Shown here one piece after another: positions 31,939 through 40,606 of a DNA stretch of 64,000 nucleotides (positions within the stretch are counted from its first letter, which is position 1; the number at the start of each line of letters is the position of its first letter). The stretch is from Shimia haliotis (GTDB lineage: Bacteria; Pseudomonadota; Alphaproteobacteria; Rhodobacterales; Rhodobacteraceae). The stretch covers positions 372,001 to 436,000 of the forward strand of contig NZ_FOSZ01000001.1 of NCBI RefSeq assembly GCF_900114415.1. The letters are read 5' to 3'. The position numbers and the translations under genes were made by a program. The notes beneath the pieces are model-generated. The model searched no databases, was not told where the DNA came from, and saw nothing but the letters and a program-made list of their open reading frames with translations.

Positions 31939-34341
31939 ATGTTAGAGCCTCTTAATCCTTCATATCCTGTCCTGCCGCTGCGCGATATTGTGGTCTTCCC
32001 GCATATGATCGTGCCGCTGTTTGTGGGGCGGGACAAATCGGTCCGCGCGCTTGAAGAGGTGATGGCCGATGACAAGCAAATTCTGCTGTCGAGCCAGGTG
32101 GACCCCGCTGAGGATGATCCCGATGCCGACGGCATTTACCGCACAGGCGTGCTGGCGAATGTGCTGCAGCTTCTGAAGCTGCCCGATGGCACCGTTAAGG
32201 TGCTGGTGGAAGGCCAGAGCCGTGTGAAGATTGTCGATTACATCGACAATGACGACTATTTCGAAGCGCGTGCCGAGCGTCTGGAAGAAATGCCCGGCGA
32301 TCTGGCGACCATTGAAGCGTTGCTGCGCTCGGTGGGCGACGAGTTTGAGCGCTACGCCAAGGTTAAGAAAAACATCCCCGAAGAGGCGCTGAGCGCTGTC
32401 GAGGACGCGGAAGAACCAGCGCGCTTGGCAGATCTGGTGGCGGGTCATCTCGGCATTGAAGTTGAGCAGAAGCAAGACCTGTTGGAAACGCTGTCGGTCA
32501 GCGAACGCCTTGAGAAGGTGTTTGGCCTGATGCAGGGCGAGATGAGCGTTTTGCAGGTCGAGAAAAAGATCAAAACCCGCGTCAAAACCCAGATGGAGAA
32601 GACGCAGCGCGAGTACTATTTGAATGAGCAGATGAAGGCCATTCAGAAGGAACTTGGCGACGGCGAAGAGGGCGAGGGCGAGATTGCCGAGCTTGAGGAG
32701 AAGATTGGCAAGACCAAGCTCTCCAAAGAGGCCAAAGAGAAGGCTGAGGGCGAGCTTAAGAAGCTCAAGAACATGTCGCCGATGTCGGCCGAAGCCACGG
32801 TTGTGCGCAACTATCTGGATTGGATGTTGTCCATTCCGTGGGGCAAGCGCGGTCGCGTGAAGAAAGATTTGAACGCTGCGCAGTCGGTTCTGGATACGGA
32901 TCACTATGGTCTGGAGAAGGTCAAAGAGCGCATCGTTGAGTACCTTGCTGTTCAGCAGCGGTCTGCGAAGCTCAAGGGCCCGATCCTGTGTCTTGTGGGC
33001 CCTCCGGGTGTCGGTAAGACCTCGCTTGGTAAATCCGTGGCCAAAGCAACTGGACGCGAGTTCATCCGCATTTCGCTTGGTGGCGTGCGTGACGAGAGCG
33101 AAATTCGCGGCCACCGCCGGACCTATATCGGCTCTATGCCCGGTAAGATCATTCAGGCGCTGAAGAAGGCGAAAACCACGAACCCGCTGATCTTGCTCGA
33201 TGAAATCGACAAGATGGGGCAGGACTTCCGTGGTGATCCGGCGTCGGCAATGCTTGAGGTTCTGGACCCCGAGCAGAACGGCACCTTTGTGGATCACTAT
33301 CTTGAGGTGGAATACGACCTCAGCAACGTGATGTTCCTGACCACGGCGAACTCTTACAATATGCCGGGTCCGCTTTTGGACCGGATGGAGATCATCTCGC
33401 TGGCTGGCTACACCGAAGACGAGAAGCGCGAGATAGCGCGTCAGCACCTGATCGATAAGCAGATCAAGAATCACGGTCTGAAGAAGGGCGAGTTCGAAGT
33501 GTCGGACGAAGCCATCCAAGAGATCGTGCGCACCTACACCCGCGAGGCGGGCGTGCGGAACCTTGAGCGTGAGTTGGCGAAGCTGACCCGTAAGGCCGTG
33601 ACCAAGATCGTCAAAGGCGATGCGGAAACCGTTTCTGTGACCGAGGACAATCTGGATGATTTTCTTGGCGTGAAGAAGTTCCGCTATGGTCTGGCCGAGG
33701 ACGAAAATCAGGTGGGTGTTGTCACCGGCCTCGCGTGGACGTCTGTGGGCGGCGATCTGCTGCACATCGAAGGTCTGAAGCTGCCTGGTAAGGGGCGGAT
33801 GAAGACCACGGGTAAGCTTGGCGATGTGATGAAGGAATCCATCGACGCGGCCAGTTCCTATGTGCGGTCCATCTCGCCCCAGATCGGGGTGAAGCCGACG
33901 CTCTTTGACAAGATCGACATCCACGTGCATGTGCCCGATGGCGCGACCCCCAAAGATGGGCCGTCTGCCGGTCTGGCGATGGTGACGTCGATTGTGTCGG
34001 TGCTGACAGGCATTCCGGTGCGCAAAGATATCGCGATGACTGGCGAAGTCTCCCTTCGCGGCAACGCGATGCCGATTGGCGGTCTGAAGGAGAAACTTCT
34101 TGCGGCGCTGCGTGGTGGCATCAAAACGGTGCTGATCCCGCAGGAGAACGAGAAGGATCTGGCGGATATTCCGGATAACGTGAAAGACGGGTTGGAAATC
34201 ATTCCGGTCAAGCATGTTTCCGAAGTTCTGAAGCTGGCTTTGGTTGAAGAGCCCGAAGCGATTGAGTGGGACGAGGCCGCTGAAGAAGCCGCCGCCGCCG
34301 CGCTCAAGGCGGAGCAGGGGGCCTCTGCGACCGCGCACTGA
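31939..34341 (+). CDS. lon: ATP-dependent protease Lon
   Basis: This 800-residue LonA protease degrades damaged and regulatory proteins. The N-terminal LON substrate domain (LPLRDIVVFPHMIVPLFVGR) is followed by a coiled coil near 190-290. In the AAA+ module, Walker A is GPPGVGKTSLGKS near residue 355 and Walker B is LILLDEIDKMG. The C-terminal serine protease has the dyad Ser in KDGPSAGLAM near 678 and Lys in GGLKEKLLAA near 721. The start at 31939 follows AAGGAATACTC. Open sequence upstream to 31801 is 5' leader, not coding. The C-terminal tail is rich in Ala and Glu. Expression is probably driven by the sigma-32 promoter upstream. Confidence 0.97.
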   Translation: MLEPLNPSYPVLPLRDIVVFPHMIVPLFVGRDKSVRALEEVMADDKQILLSSQVDPAEDDPDADGIYRTGVLANVLQLLKLPDGTVKVLVEGQSRVKIVDYIDNDDYFEARAERLEEMPGDLATIEALLRSVGDEFERYAKVKKNIPEEALSAVEDAEEPARLADLVAGHLGIEVEQKQDLLETLSVSERLEKVFGLMQGEMSVLQVEKKIKTRVKTQMEKTQREYYLNEQMKAIQKELGDGEEGEGEIAELEEKIGKTKLSKEAKEKAEGELKKLKNMSPMSAEATVVRNYLDWMLSIPWGKRGRVKKDLNAAQSVLDTDHYGLEKVKERIVEYLAVQQRSAKLKGPILCLVGPPGVGKTSLGKSVAKATGREFIRISLGGVRDESEIRGHRRTYIGSMPGKIIQALKKAKTTNPLILLDEIDKMGQDFRGDPASAMLEVLDPEQNGTFVDHYLEVEYDLSNVMFLTTANSYNMPGPLLDRMEIISLAGYTEDEKREIARQHLIDKQIKNHGLKKGEFEVSDEAIQEIVRTYTREAGVRNLERELAKLTRKAVTKIVKGDAETVSVTEDNLDDFLGVKKFRYGLAEDENQVGVVTGLAWTSVGGDLLHIEGLKLPGKGRMKTTGKLGDVMKESIDAASSYVRSISPQIGVKPTLFDKIDIHVHVPDGATPKDGPSAGLAMVTSIVSVLTGIPVRKDIAMTGEVSLRGNAMPIGGLKEKLLAALRGGIKTVLIPQENEKDLADIPDNVKDGLEIIPVKHVSEVLKLALVEEPEAIEWDEAAEEAAAAALKAEQGASATAH

Positions 34342-34369
34342 TCATCGGACTAGAAAATGAATGCGGAAT

Positions 34370-34401
34370 GCGCCTCCTATTGGGGGCGCGTTTTGCGTTT
34401 T
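34370..34401 (+). terminator. Terminator of lon
   Basis: GCGCCTCC pairs with GGGGGCGC (one G-U pair) with a four-base loop. It is followed by GTTTTGCGTTTT. Confidence 0.75.
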
Positions 34402-34548
34402 GGGGATGGCTCATTTTGTGTGTCTTGTGGCTGTGATCGACAAGGGTTTGTAATTTCAGTGGTTTTTTTCGGGTTCGCCTGATAGGGTAGTGCTGAGCAG
34501 TAATGATCGGTCGCAGAGGTATGCGACGGACAAAAGAGTGAGGACAAA

Positions 34549-35070
34549 ATGGCAAAAGCACCCTCCACCAGCACGCGCAAATCCACCGCGACGCGCAGCA
34601 AGACCACGACCACCACCAAAAAGACCACGTCCGGTCGCAGCACGACCAAAGCGTCGATGGTTGGCAAAACCGCCAGTTCTGGCGCGTCAGTTTCCGCGCC
34701 ATTGCCCAAAACCACCACACGTCCTGTGGCGGGCGCCGCTGAAAAGGACGCAAAACCTGATACATCGGTGGTGTCCGAGCTTCCGGATATGCGCAAACGG
34801 GAATTGGTAGATGCGGTTGTGGACCGGTCCGGCATCAAGAAGCGCTATGCCAAGCCGGCGATCGAAGCCGCGTTGGCAATTCTCGGAGAGGTTCTTGAAG
34901 AGGGACGATCCTTGCAGATGCCGCCTTTGGGTCGTGTAAAAGTGCAGCGGACCAAGGCGTTGGCGGACGGGCAGGTCATCGTTGCCAAGCTGCGCCGCAA
35001 GCACGTGAACGAGGCTGCGGAAGACGACGCAAAAAGTGACGATGAGGCTCTTGCGAAGGCTGCTGAGTGA
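34549..35070 (+). CDS. HU-family DNA-binding protein with histone-like N-terminal tail
   Basis: This 173-residue protein has two parts. Residues 1-75 are a disordered, Lys-, Ser- and Thr-rich tail (STRKSTATRSKTTTTTKKTT) resembling histone H1 or AlgP tails. Residues 78-150 match the HU/IHF fold (MRKRELVDAVVDRSGIKKRYAKPAIE then LGEVLEEGRSLQMPPLGRVKV). Its basic arm region is shorter than in HU (ADGQVIVAKLRRK), and a short acidic tail follows. It probably compacts or bridges DNA. It lies between lon and tRNA-Val, and the strong ribosome binding site (GTGAGGA) suggests good expression. Confidence 0.82.
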   Translation: MAKAPSTSTRKSTATRSKTTTTTKKTTSGRSTTKASMVGKTASSGASVSAPLPKTTTRPVAGAAEKDAKPDTSVVSELPDMRKRELVDAVVDRSGIKKRYAKPAIEAALAILGEVLEEGRSLQMPPLGRVKVQRTKALADGQVIVAKLRRKHVNEAAEDDAKSDDEALAKAAE

Positions 35071-35089
35071 CGCTAGACAGCGCGGCACC

Positions 35090-35164
35090 GGGTGATTAGC
35101 TCAGTGGTAGAGCGCTTCGTTCACATCGAAGATGTCAGGAGTTCAAATCTCTTATCACCCACCA
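35090..35164 (+). tRNA. tRNA-Val (anticodon CAC)
   Basis: A 75-base cloverleaf is seen: acceptor GGGTGAT/ATCACCC, anticodon stem CTTCG/CGAAG with loop TTCACAT (anticodon CAC), T-arm with GTTCAAATC, and encoded CCA. It starts 19 bases after the HU-like gene. Confidence 0.95.
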
Positions 35165-35171
35165 TGTTACG

Positions 35172-35214
35172 CAACGGGCGCTCCCTGAAAAGGTTGAGCG
35201 CCCGTTGTCGTTTT
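35172..35214 (+). terminator. Terminator after tRNA-Val(CAC)
   Basis: CAACGGGCGCTC (35172-35183) pairs perfectly with GAGCGCCCGTTG (35196-35207). It is followed by TCGTTTT. Confidence 0.8.
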
Positions 35215-35316
35215 GGCTGTCGGGCTGTTGGGAAAACGGATTTTTTTGCCAAGAGGAATTTTTCTTCAAAAAGCCTCTTGCGCTCCCCTTTGGACAGGTT
35301 TAAACGCTGCTCCACC

Positions 35317-35392
<76 letters not shown>

Positions 35393-35463
35393 TTCCCCCG
35401 CTTTCAATCTGTTACAGTTGGTTCTCGCGACGCAGGTCCGCTTTGTTTTTTGTGCGAGCACGC

Positions 35464-35490
35464 AAACAAAAAGGCGCCCCGCAGGGCGCC
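35464..35490 (-). terminator. Terminator of the small lipoprotein gene
   Basis: On the minus strand GGCGCCC and GGGCGCC pair around TGCG and are followed by TTTTTGTTT. It lies 27 bases after the lipoprotein stop codon. Confidence 0.8.
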
Positions 35491-35516
35491 CTCGTCGTTT
35501 CGTGTTCGATGGGCTA

Positions 35517-35699
35517 TCAGGTCGCCGGTGCGCAGGCTACGGAGCCTGTTTCGGTTGTGACCAGAGCATAGCCTACGTCACAGCTGGCGTTGCCGGCTTT
35601 GTCGAAGTTTGGCTGCATATAGACGGGGGTCGGCTCGGGCTGCGAGCAAGCGGCCAGTGTGAGGCCTGCGAGGCAGAGAGCGGCGTAGATCGGTTTCAT
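35517..35699 (-). CDS. Small lipoprotein, 60 aa
   Basis: The N-terminus MKPIYAALCLAGLTLAAC is a lipoprotein signal with lipobox LAAC, cysteine at residue 18. The mature peptide of 43 residues begins CSQPEPTPVYMQPNFDKAG and has two more cysteines (ASCDVGYALV and SVACAPAT) that could form a disulfide. Short lipoproteins of this type are common in Rhodobacteraceae, but I know no function. It is well supported by the signal, its own terminator and position in a tRNA cluster free of other genes. Confidence 0.75.
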   Translation of the reverse strand: MKPIYAALCLAGLTLAACSQPEPTPVYMQPNFDKAGNASCDVGYALVTTETGSVACAPAT

Positions 35700-35932
35700 G
35701 GCAGTAAATCCTTTGAAAAGTGACTCGTTTCAGTAACCATATCTAAACACATCCTTTTCAGTTCTCAAAGTCGTGAGCAGGAGTTTGCTCATCATTGAGC
35801 TGACCCTGAGCGGCGGATTTCAGTGGTCAGAAAAAATCTTTGATTTGGGTGTTGATATGCGCTTGACGCGCAAGAGCGCTCAGCATAAACCACGCCACAC
35901 GCTGACGGGCACACGCCCAGACGCGGCAGCGA

Positions 35933-36009
35933 GCGGTTGTAGCTCAGTTGGTTAGAGTACCGGCCTGTCACGCCGGGGGTCGCGGGTTCGAGCCCCGTCA
36001 ACCGCGCCA
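35933..36009 (+). tRNA. tRNA-Asp (anticodon GTC), copy 1
   Basis: A 77-base cloverleaf is seen: acceptor GCGGTTG/CAACCGC, anticodon stem CCGGC/GCCGG with loop CTGTCAC (anticodon GTC), T-arm GTTCGAGCC, and encoded CCA. It is identical to the copy at 36061. Confidence 0.96.
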
Positions 36010-36060
36010 TCGCTGCCAGCCCTGGACCCGGGTTATAGGGACACGCCGAAAGGCAAAAGC

Positions 36061-36137
36061 GCGGTTGTAGCTCAGTTGGTTAGAGTACCGGCCTGTCACG
36101 CCGGGGGTCGCGGGTTCGAGCCCCGTCAACCGCGCCA
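36061..36137 (+). tRNA. tRNA-Asp (anticodon GTC), copy 2
   Basis: This is an exact copy of the tRNA at 35933-36009, separated by 51 bases of unrelated spacer. It includes the encoded CCA and probably shares the transcript of copy 1. Confidence 0.96.
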
Positions 36138-36169
36138 CTTTCTCTCTCTTTTCAGATGGTTAATGTCAA

Positions 36170-36188
36170 ATTTGAGCACTGCTCAAAT
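36170..36188. promoter_or_regulatory. 19-bp palindrome downstream of tRNA-Asp, upstream of PD40 gene
   Basis: ATTTGAGCA and TGCTCAAAT are exact inverted 9-base arms around a single C. The site lies 120 bases before the PD40 protein gene. A second small hairpin (AACACG/CGTGTT) follows. Candidate operator; the factor is unknown. Confidence 0.45.
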
Positions 36189-36307
36189 GCTGATCAAACA
36201 CGTTTTGCGTGTTGGGTCGCGGTCGGAGTCGCGCGTTTTCTTGACAGATTGACGTCCTTTGACGGACCTTGGCAGGGCATAGGGCTTTGTTTGGGAGGTA
36301 ACGAGGG

Positions 36308-37549
36308 ATGTGGTTTAAAGGTTTAGCAGCGGCTGGTTTTGTATTGGCGGCAACGCAGGTGAGCGCGCAGGCGTATCATTTTGAGACGTCCAAATTCATC
36401 AAGCCGCTTGCCCCCAACGAGGAGCTTCACGCGCTGAAGGGATGCGACAGCGGGGCGTTGGTTTCAGGCGGTTTTCAGATTCTCAACAACGCCAACCGAT
36501 TTGCCGTGACCAAGAGCTATCCCTCGCATTTTGCCCTGACGGACCAGTGGCGGGTGGATGTGCGCAATATCAGCGACAGCGTGGCCCAGGCAGTGGTGCA
36601 GGTGCATGTTGTCTGCACCGGTGCAAAGGCCAAGGTCGACAAGGTCAATGCCAATGAACGCATTTTCTTTTCTGCGGTTAGCCACGTCGCGCCAAACGGG
36701 CGGGCGGTGCAGAACATCTTTGCCAGCAAAGCCGACGGAACCGCAGCGGGGGCGATCACCAGTTCCGCGCCGGACAAAGAATGGGACAACTTCGATGCGC
36801 GAATTTCGCCGAGTGGTGATCGGATGGTCTTTGCTTCGATGCGGCACAGGGACGATCCGACTTACGGAAACGAAACGGAGCTTTATCTCGCAGATTCGGA
36901 CGGCAGCAACGAGGTGCGCCTGAGCGCCAATTTCGAAGTCTATGAGGAAAGTCCCAGTTGGTGCGGGGCGGATCGCATATTGCTGTCTCAAGGGGGGGAT
37001 ATTGTCGAAATCGATGCGGCGGACTCGGACGGGGACATGCAAGGCGACAACCATAGTGTCGTTGTTGCCTCTCCTGCCGATGAATACGCGCCGGATTGTA
37101 GCCCAGACGGGCAGCAGATCGTCTTTCTGCGCCAAGACGGGCCGTTGGACCGCAAAATCATTCTAGGTAATCGTGACGGCAGTGGTCTGCTGTCGCTCGG
37201 CGGCGTCGCTGCGTTGAACGAGATGCCAAGGTTTTCACCGGATGGCAGTATGATCGCTTTTGCCTCCAACCGCGACAATGCCAATACTGGCATCCGCGAT
37301 ATTTACGTCATGGATGCGCAGGATCAGGATGGAGATGGCGTCGGAGACAATCTGCGGAGGTTGACCATCTCGGCTGCGGGCAGCGGGGCTGTGCAGCCTG
37401 TATGGGCGCCAGATGGCAGCAAGATTCTGTTTCTGGATATGACCGGTGCGTCGGCTACGCTCCATACCGTGGATGTGGCAACAACGGGCGTGAGTGCGCC
37501 GATTACCACGGGGCTGATGCTGCCCTTCGCCAGCGATTGGATCGACTAG
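36308..37549 (+). CDS. Exported PD40/TolB-like beta-propeller protein
   Basis: This 413-residue protein has signal peptide MWFKGLAAAGFVLAATQVSA. After a 100-residue N-terminal domain with one Cys pair, it carries at least four PD40 (TolB-type) blades. Each has the phrase S-P-D/S-G-x-x-I/M-x-F-x-S: ARISPSGDRMVFASMR, PDCSPDGQQIVFLR, PRFSPDGSMIAFASNR and PVWAPDGSKILFLD. Two loops contain Asp-rich calcium-type motifs (DAADSDGDMQGDNH and DAQDQDGDGVGDN) like thrombospondin type 3 or dockerin loops. It is not TolB itself, as the N-terminal TolB domain and tol-pal neighbours are missing. Periplasmic or extracellular binding is likely. Confidence 0.85.
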   Translation: MWFKGLAAAGFVLAATQVSAQAYHFETSKFIKPLAPNEELHALKGCDSGALVSGGFQILNNANRFAVTKSYPSHFALTDQWRVDVRNISDSVAQAVVQVHVVCTGAKAKVDKVNANERIFFSAVSHVAPNGRAVQNIFASKADGTAAGAITSSAPDKEWDNFDARISPSGDRMVFASMRHRDDPTYGNETELYLADSDGSNEVRLSANFEVYEESPSWCGADRILLSQGGDIVEIDAADSDGDMQGDNHSVVVASPADEYAPDCSPDGQQIVFLRQDGPLDRKIILGNRDGSGLLSLGGVAALNEMPRFSPDGSMIAFASNRDNANTGIRDIYVMDAQDQDGDGVGDNLRRLTISAAGSGAVQPVWAPDGSKILFLDMTGASATLHTVDVATTGVSAPITTGLMLPFASDWID

Positions 37550-37565
37550 AGCGATCGGTCTGGCA

Positions 37566-37598
37566 CAAAAAGAAAAGCGCGCCGGAACGGGCGCGCTT
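37566..37598. terminator. Bidirectional terminator between PD40 and M20 genes
   Basis: AAGCGCGCC (37575-37583) pairs with GGCGCGCTT (37590-37598). TTTTCTTTTTG follows on the minus strand and GTTGTTTG on the plus strand. Confidence 0.85.
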
Positions 37599-37629
37599 GT
37601 TGTTTGTAAAAGGGCGGCTTTCGTCGGTG

Positions 37630-39003
37630 TCAGGCGCTGAGTGCATCCAGAATGCGGGCCCAAGAGCGGATACCTTTGTGAAAGCTCTCCAGATCGTATT
37701 TTTCGTTGGGAGAGTGGATCTGGTCATCATCCTTGCCAAAGCCAACAAGCATGGCATCCACGCCCAGCAGATCCTTGAAGAAACCGGCAATCGGGATTGA
37801 GCCGCCGCTGCCGACATAGGCCGCAGGATAAGGCCATTCGTCAGACAGGGCCTTGCGGGCCTTGTCAAAGGCCGGATTGGCAATAGACATCTGCGAGGCC
37901 GGCGAGCCCTTTTCGGTGCGGTAGTCCACGGTAAAGCCTTCGGGCATGTAGCTTTCGAGGTGTTTGCGGAAACTCTCGCGAATCTTGTCCGGATCCTGTT
38001 GTCCGACAAGGCGGAAAGAAACTTTGGCCGAGGCTTCGGAGGGGAGAACGGTTTTGAAACCGTCGCCCGTATAGCCGCCCCAAATGCCGTTCACGTCACA
38101 GGTGGGGCGAGACCAGATTTGCTCAAGCGGGGTGCGGTCCTTCTCGCCCGCGGGGGTTGTGAGGCCAACGTCGCCAAGGAAGGTGGCGTGGTCAAAGCCG
38201 AGGCTTTGCCATTGCGCGCGCACTTCGTCCGGCAATTCGGGAACGTCGTCGTAAAATCCGTCCAGAGTGACGGCGCCGTTTTCGTCATGCAAATCGCCAA
38301 GCGCTTTGGTCAGGACGCGGATCGGGTTCATCGCCACGCCGCCATACATGCCGGAATGCAGGTCACGGGTGGGGCCGGTGATGGTGAAATCCTCGGCCAG
38401 TAGGCCGCGCAACATGGTGGTGATGGCGGGCACTTTGCTTTCGTGCAGGCCGGTGTCACAGATCAGGGCGATGTCAGTGGTCAACTCGTCGGCGTTTTCC
38501 TGCATGAAAGGCACGAGAGACGGCGACCCGCTTTCTTCTTCGCCTTCAAAAAAGAAGGTGATTTTGCAGGGCAGGGTGCCGTGAATGGCTTTCCATGCGC
38601 GGCAGGCCTCAACAAAGGTCATGAGCTGGCCTTTGTCATCGGACGCGCCACGGGCGCGGATCACTTTGCCAGCCGGGGTGTCTTGCAGTTCCGGATCAAA
38701 CGGGTCGCGATCCCAAAGTTCGATCGGGTCGATCGGTTGCACATCATAGTGACCGTAAAACAGCAAATGCGGGCCGTCGCCGTCGACATGACCCACAACC
38801 ATCGGATGCCCCGGGGTGACACGTTTTTCCGCCGTTGCCCCAATGCTTTGCAAGTCCGCAACCAACCAATCCGCGGCAGCATCGCAATGATCCTTGTAGG
38901 CGGGGTCAGTGGAAACCGACGGGATGCGCAGAAGCTCGAATAGGCGGTCGATGGCTTCGGGCATATCCTGATCGATTCTGGCAAGTATTGCGTCAAGCGA
39001 CAT
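37630..39003 (-). CDS. M20 family metallopeptidase (dipeptidase)
   Basis: This 457-residue zinc peptidase has metal ligands in HLLFYGHYDVQPIDP (His-x-Asp), RGASDDKGQ (bridging Asp) and FFFEGEEESGSPSL (catalytic Glu and metal Glu). CDTGLHESKVPAI and the C-terminal HSPNEKYDLESFHKG (last His) complete the site. The dimerisation domain lies near residues 190-340. The sequence follows the carnosinase-like M20 dipeptidase group. The start MSLDAILARID at 39003 has a strong AAGGAG site; a GTG or ATG nine codons upstream is less likely. It is divergent from hemA. Confidence 0.93.
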   Translation of the reverse strand: MSLDAILARIDQDMPEAIDRLFELLRIPSVSTDPAYKDHCDAAADWLVADLQSIGATAEKRVTPGHPMVVGHVDGDGPHLLFYGHYDVQPIDPIELWDRDPFDPELQDTPAGKVIRARGASDDKGQLMTFVEACRAWKAIHGTLPCKITFFFEGEEESGSPSLVPFMQENADELTTDIALICDTGLHESKVPAITTMLRGLLAEDFTITGPTRDLHSGMYGGVAMNPIRVLTKALGDLHDENGAVTLDGFYDDVPELPDEVRAQWQSLGFDHATFLGDVGLTTPAGEKDRTPLEQIWSRPTCDVNGIWGGYTGDGFKTVLPSEASAKVSFRLVGQQDPDKIRESFRKHLESYMPEGFTVDYRTEKGSPASQMSIANPAFDKARKALSDEWPYPAAYVGSGGSIPIAGFFKDLLGVDAMLVGFGKDDDQIHSPNEKYDLESFHKGIRSWARILDALSA

Positions 39004-39110
39004 GGCGGTCTCCTTCGTGGGGTTGGTCACGCACCGTTAACCCTTTGGTGCGACGATTTGCGGGAGCCTATCACCGGGTTTTGCACTGTCCAGCCTCGCA
39101 AAAGAGGAAT

Positions 39111-39124
39111 TTGATCGATATCAA
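39111..39124 (+). promoter_or_regulatory. FNR/FnrL binding box upstream of hemA
   Basis: TTGATCGATATCAA matches the FNR consensus TTGAT-N4-ATCAA at every fixed base. It lies 133 bases ahead of the hemA start and 108 bases from the M20 gene on the other strand. FnrL control of hemA is known in Rhodobacter. Confidence 0.8.
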
Positions 39125-39257
39125 GGCCCTTAGTCGATCTGGTAAGCAATTTGTTGCTCGGAGAGAGGGTGTGGCGTTACACTGGGTGTCGTTGCATCAG
39201 CCAATATGAAGGTCAGCGTGAAAGCTGTGCCGGACAAGATAGCGAAGGGAAGCCCCT

Positions 39258-40493
39258 GTGGAGCACAAAGCAGAGTTCACGGCGAAGCTGGATAAAGCGC
39301 TGAACGATCTTCATGAGGAAGGTCGGTATCGCACGTTCATCGACATTGAACGCCAGCATGGCAATTTCCCACACGCCACCTGGACCCGTCCTGATGGCAC
39401 GTCGCAGCCGATCACCGTTTGGTGTGGTAACGATTATCTTGGAATGGGGCAGCATCCGGTTGTGACTGCGGCCATGCACGAAGCGATTGATGCCACCGGC
39501 GCCGGTTCGGGCGGTACTCGCAATATTTCGGGCACTACGGTTTATCACAAACGGCTTGAGGCCGAACTGGCAGATTTGCACGGCAAGGAAGCGGCGCTTC
39601 TGTTTACCAGCGCTTACATTGCCAATGACGCAACCCTGAGCACGTTGCCCAAACTGTTTCCTGGCCTGATCATATATTCGGATGCGTTGAATCACGCGTC
39701 CATGATTGAAGGCGTGCGCCGCAATGGCGGAGCCAAGCGGATTTTCCGTCACAATGATGTGGCCCATCTGCGCGAGCTTCTGGAAGCGGATGATCCGCAG
39801 GCGCCCAAGCTGATTGCCTTTGAATCGGTCTATTCAATGGATGGCGATTTCGGCCCGATTGAGGAAATCTGTGATCTGGCGGATGAATTCGGTGCGCTGA
39901 CCTATATCGATGAGGTACACGCGGTGGGCATGTATGGCCCGCGTGGCGGTGGTGTCACTGAGCGTGACCGTCTTGCGCATCGCATCGACATCATCAATGG
40001 CACCTTGGCCAAGGCCTATGGTGTGATGGGTGGTTATATCGCTGCGTCGGAAAAAATGTGCGACGCCGTGCGGTCCTATGCGCCGGGTTTCATTTTCACC
40101 ACGTCGCTGCCGCCGGCGGTGGCCGCAGGGGCGGCGGCGTCGGTCGCGCATCTGAAGAAAGATCAGGATCTGCGCGACCAGCATCAGACTCAGGCCAAAA
40201 TCCTGAAACTGCGTCTCAAGGGACTTGGTCTGCCGATCATCGATCACGGCAGCCACATCGTTCCGGTGATTGTTGGCGATCCGGTACACACCAAAGTTCT
40301 GTCCGATCACCTGTTGTCGGATTACGGAATTTACGTGCAACCTATTAACTTCCCGACGGTGCCAAGGGGCACAGAACGGCTGCGTTTCACTCCGTCGCCG
40401 GTGCATGGTCCGAATGAAATGGACAAGCTTATCAATGGGATGGACGCTCTGTGGAGCCACTGTGCGCTGAATCGTGCCGATATGGCGGGTTGA
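39258..40493 (+). CDS. hemA: 5-aminolevulinate synthase
   Basis: This 411-residue PLP enzyme condenses glycine and succinyl-CoA to 5-aminolevulinate, the first step of heme synthesis in alphaproteobacteria (Shemin route). Family blocks are [41 protein letters not shown] and [17 protein letters not shown]. The Schiff-base lysine lies in [15 protein letters not shown] near residue 250. The start is GTG at 39258, after GAAGGGAAG. An upstream FNR box suggests oxygen-dependent control. No photosynthesis genes are visible, so the product serves heme and vitamin B12 as far as this window shows. Confidence 0.96.
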   Translation: MEHKAEFTAKLDKALNDLHEEGRYRTFIDIERQHGNFPHATWTRPDGTSQPITVWCGNDYLGMGQHPVVTAAMHEAIDATGAGSGGTRNISGTTVYHKRLEAELADLHGKEAALLFTSAYIANDATLSTLPKLFPGLIIYSDALNHASMIEGVRRNGGAKRIFRHNDVAHLRELLEADDPQAPKLIAFESVYSMDGDFGPIEEICDLADEFGALTYIDEVHAVGMYGPRGGGVTERDRLAHRIDIINGTLAKAYGVMGGYIAASEKMCDAVRSYAPGFIFTTSLPPAVAAGAAASVAHLKKDQDLRDQHQTQAKILKLRLKGLGLPIIDHGSHIVPVIVGDPVHTKVLSDHLLSDYGIYVQPINFPTVPRGTERLRFTPSPVHGPNEMDKLINGMDALWSHCALNRADMAG

Positions 40494-40606
40494 TTTACCG
40501 CGCCCTGTGATTTTTACGATTTTCTGTTAGGATCGTGGTAACAACAGGGACCGGTCCGAATCGACGATATAGGCAAACGGATCGGCATTACGATGGGGCG
40601 TATGGC

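Noticed and set aside
31960..34338. 792-codon open frame antisense to lon
   Set aside because: Its sequence is Arg/His/Gln-rich shadow of the GC-rich lon codons, with no family match, while lon itself is complete and conserved.
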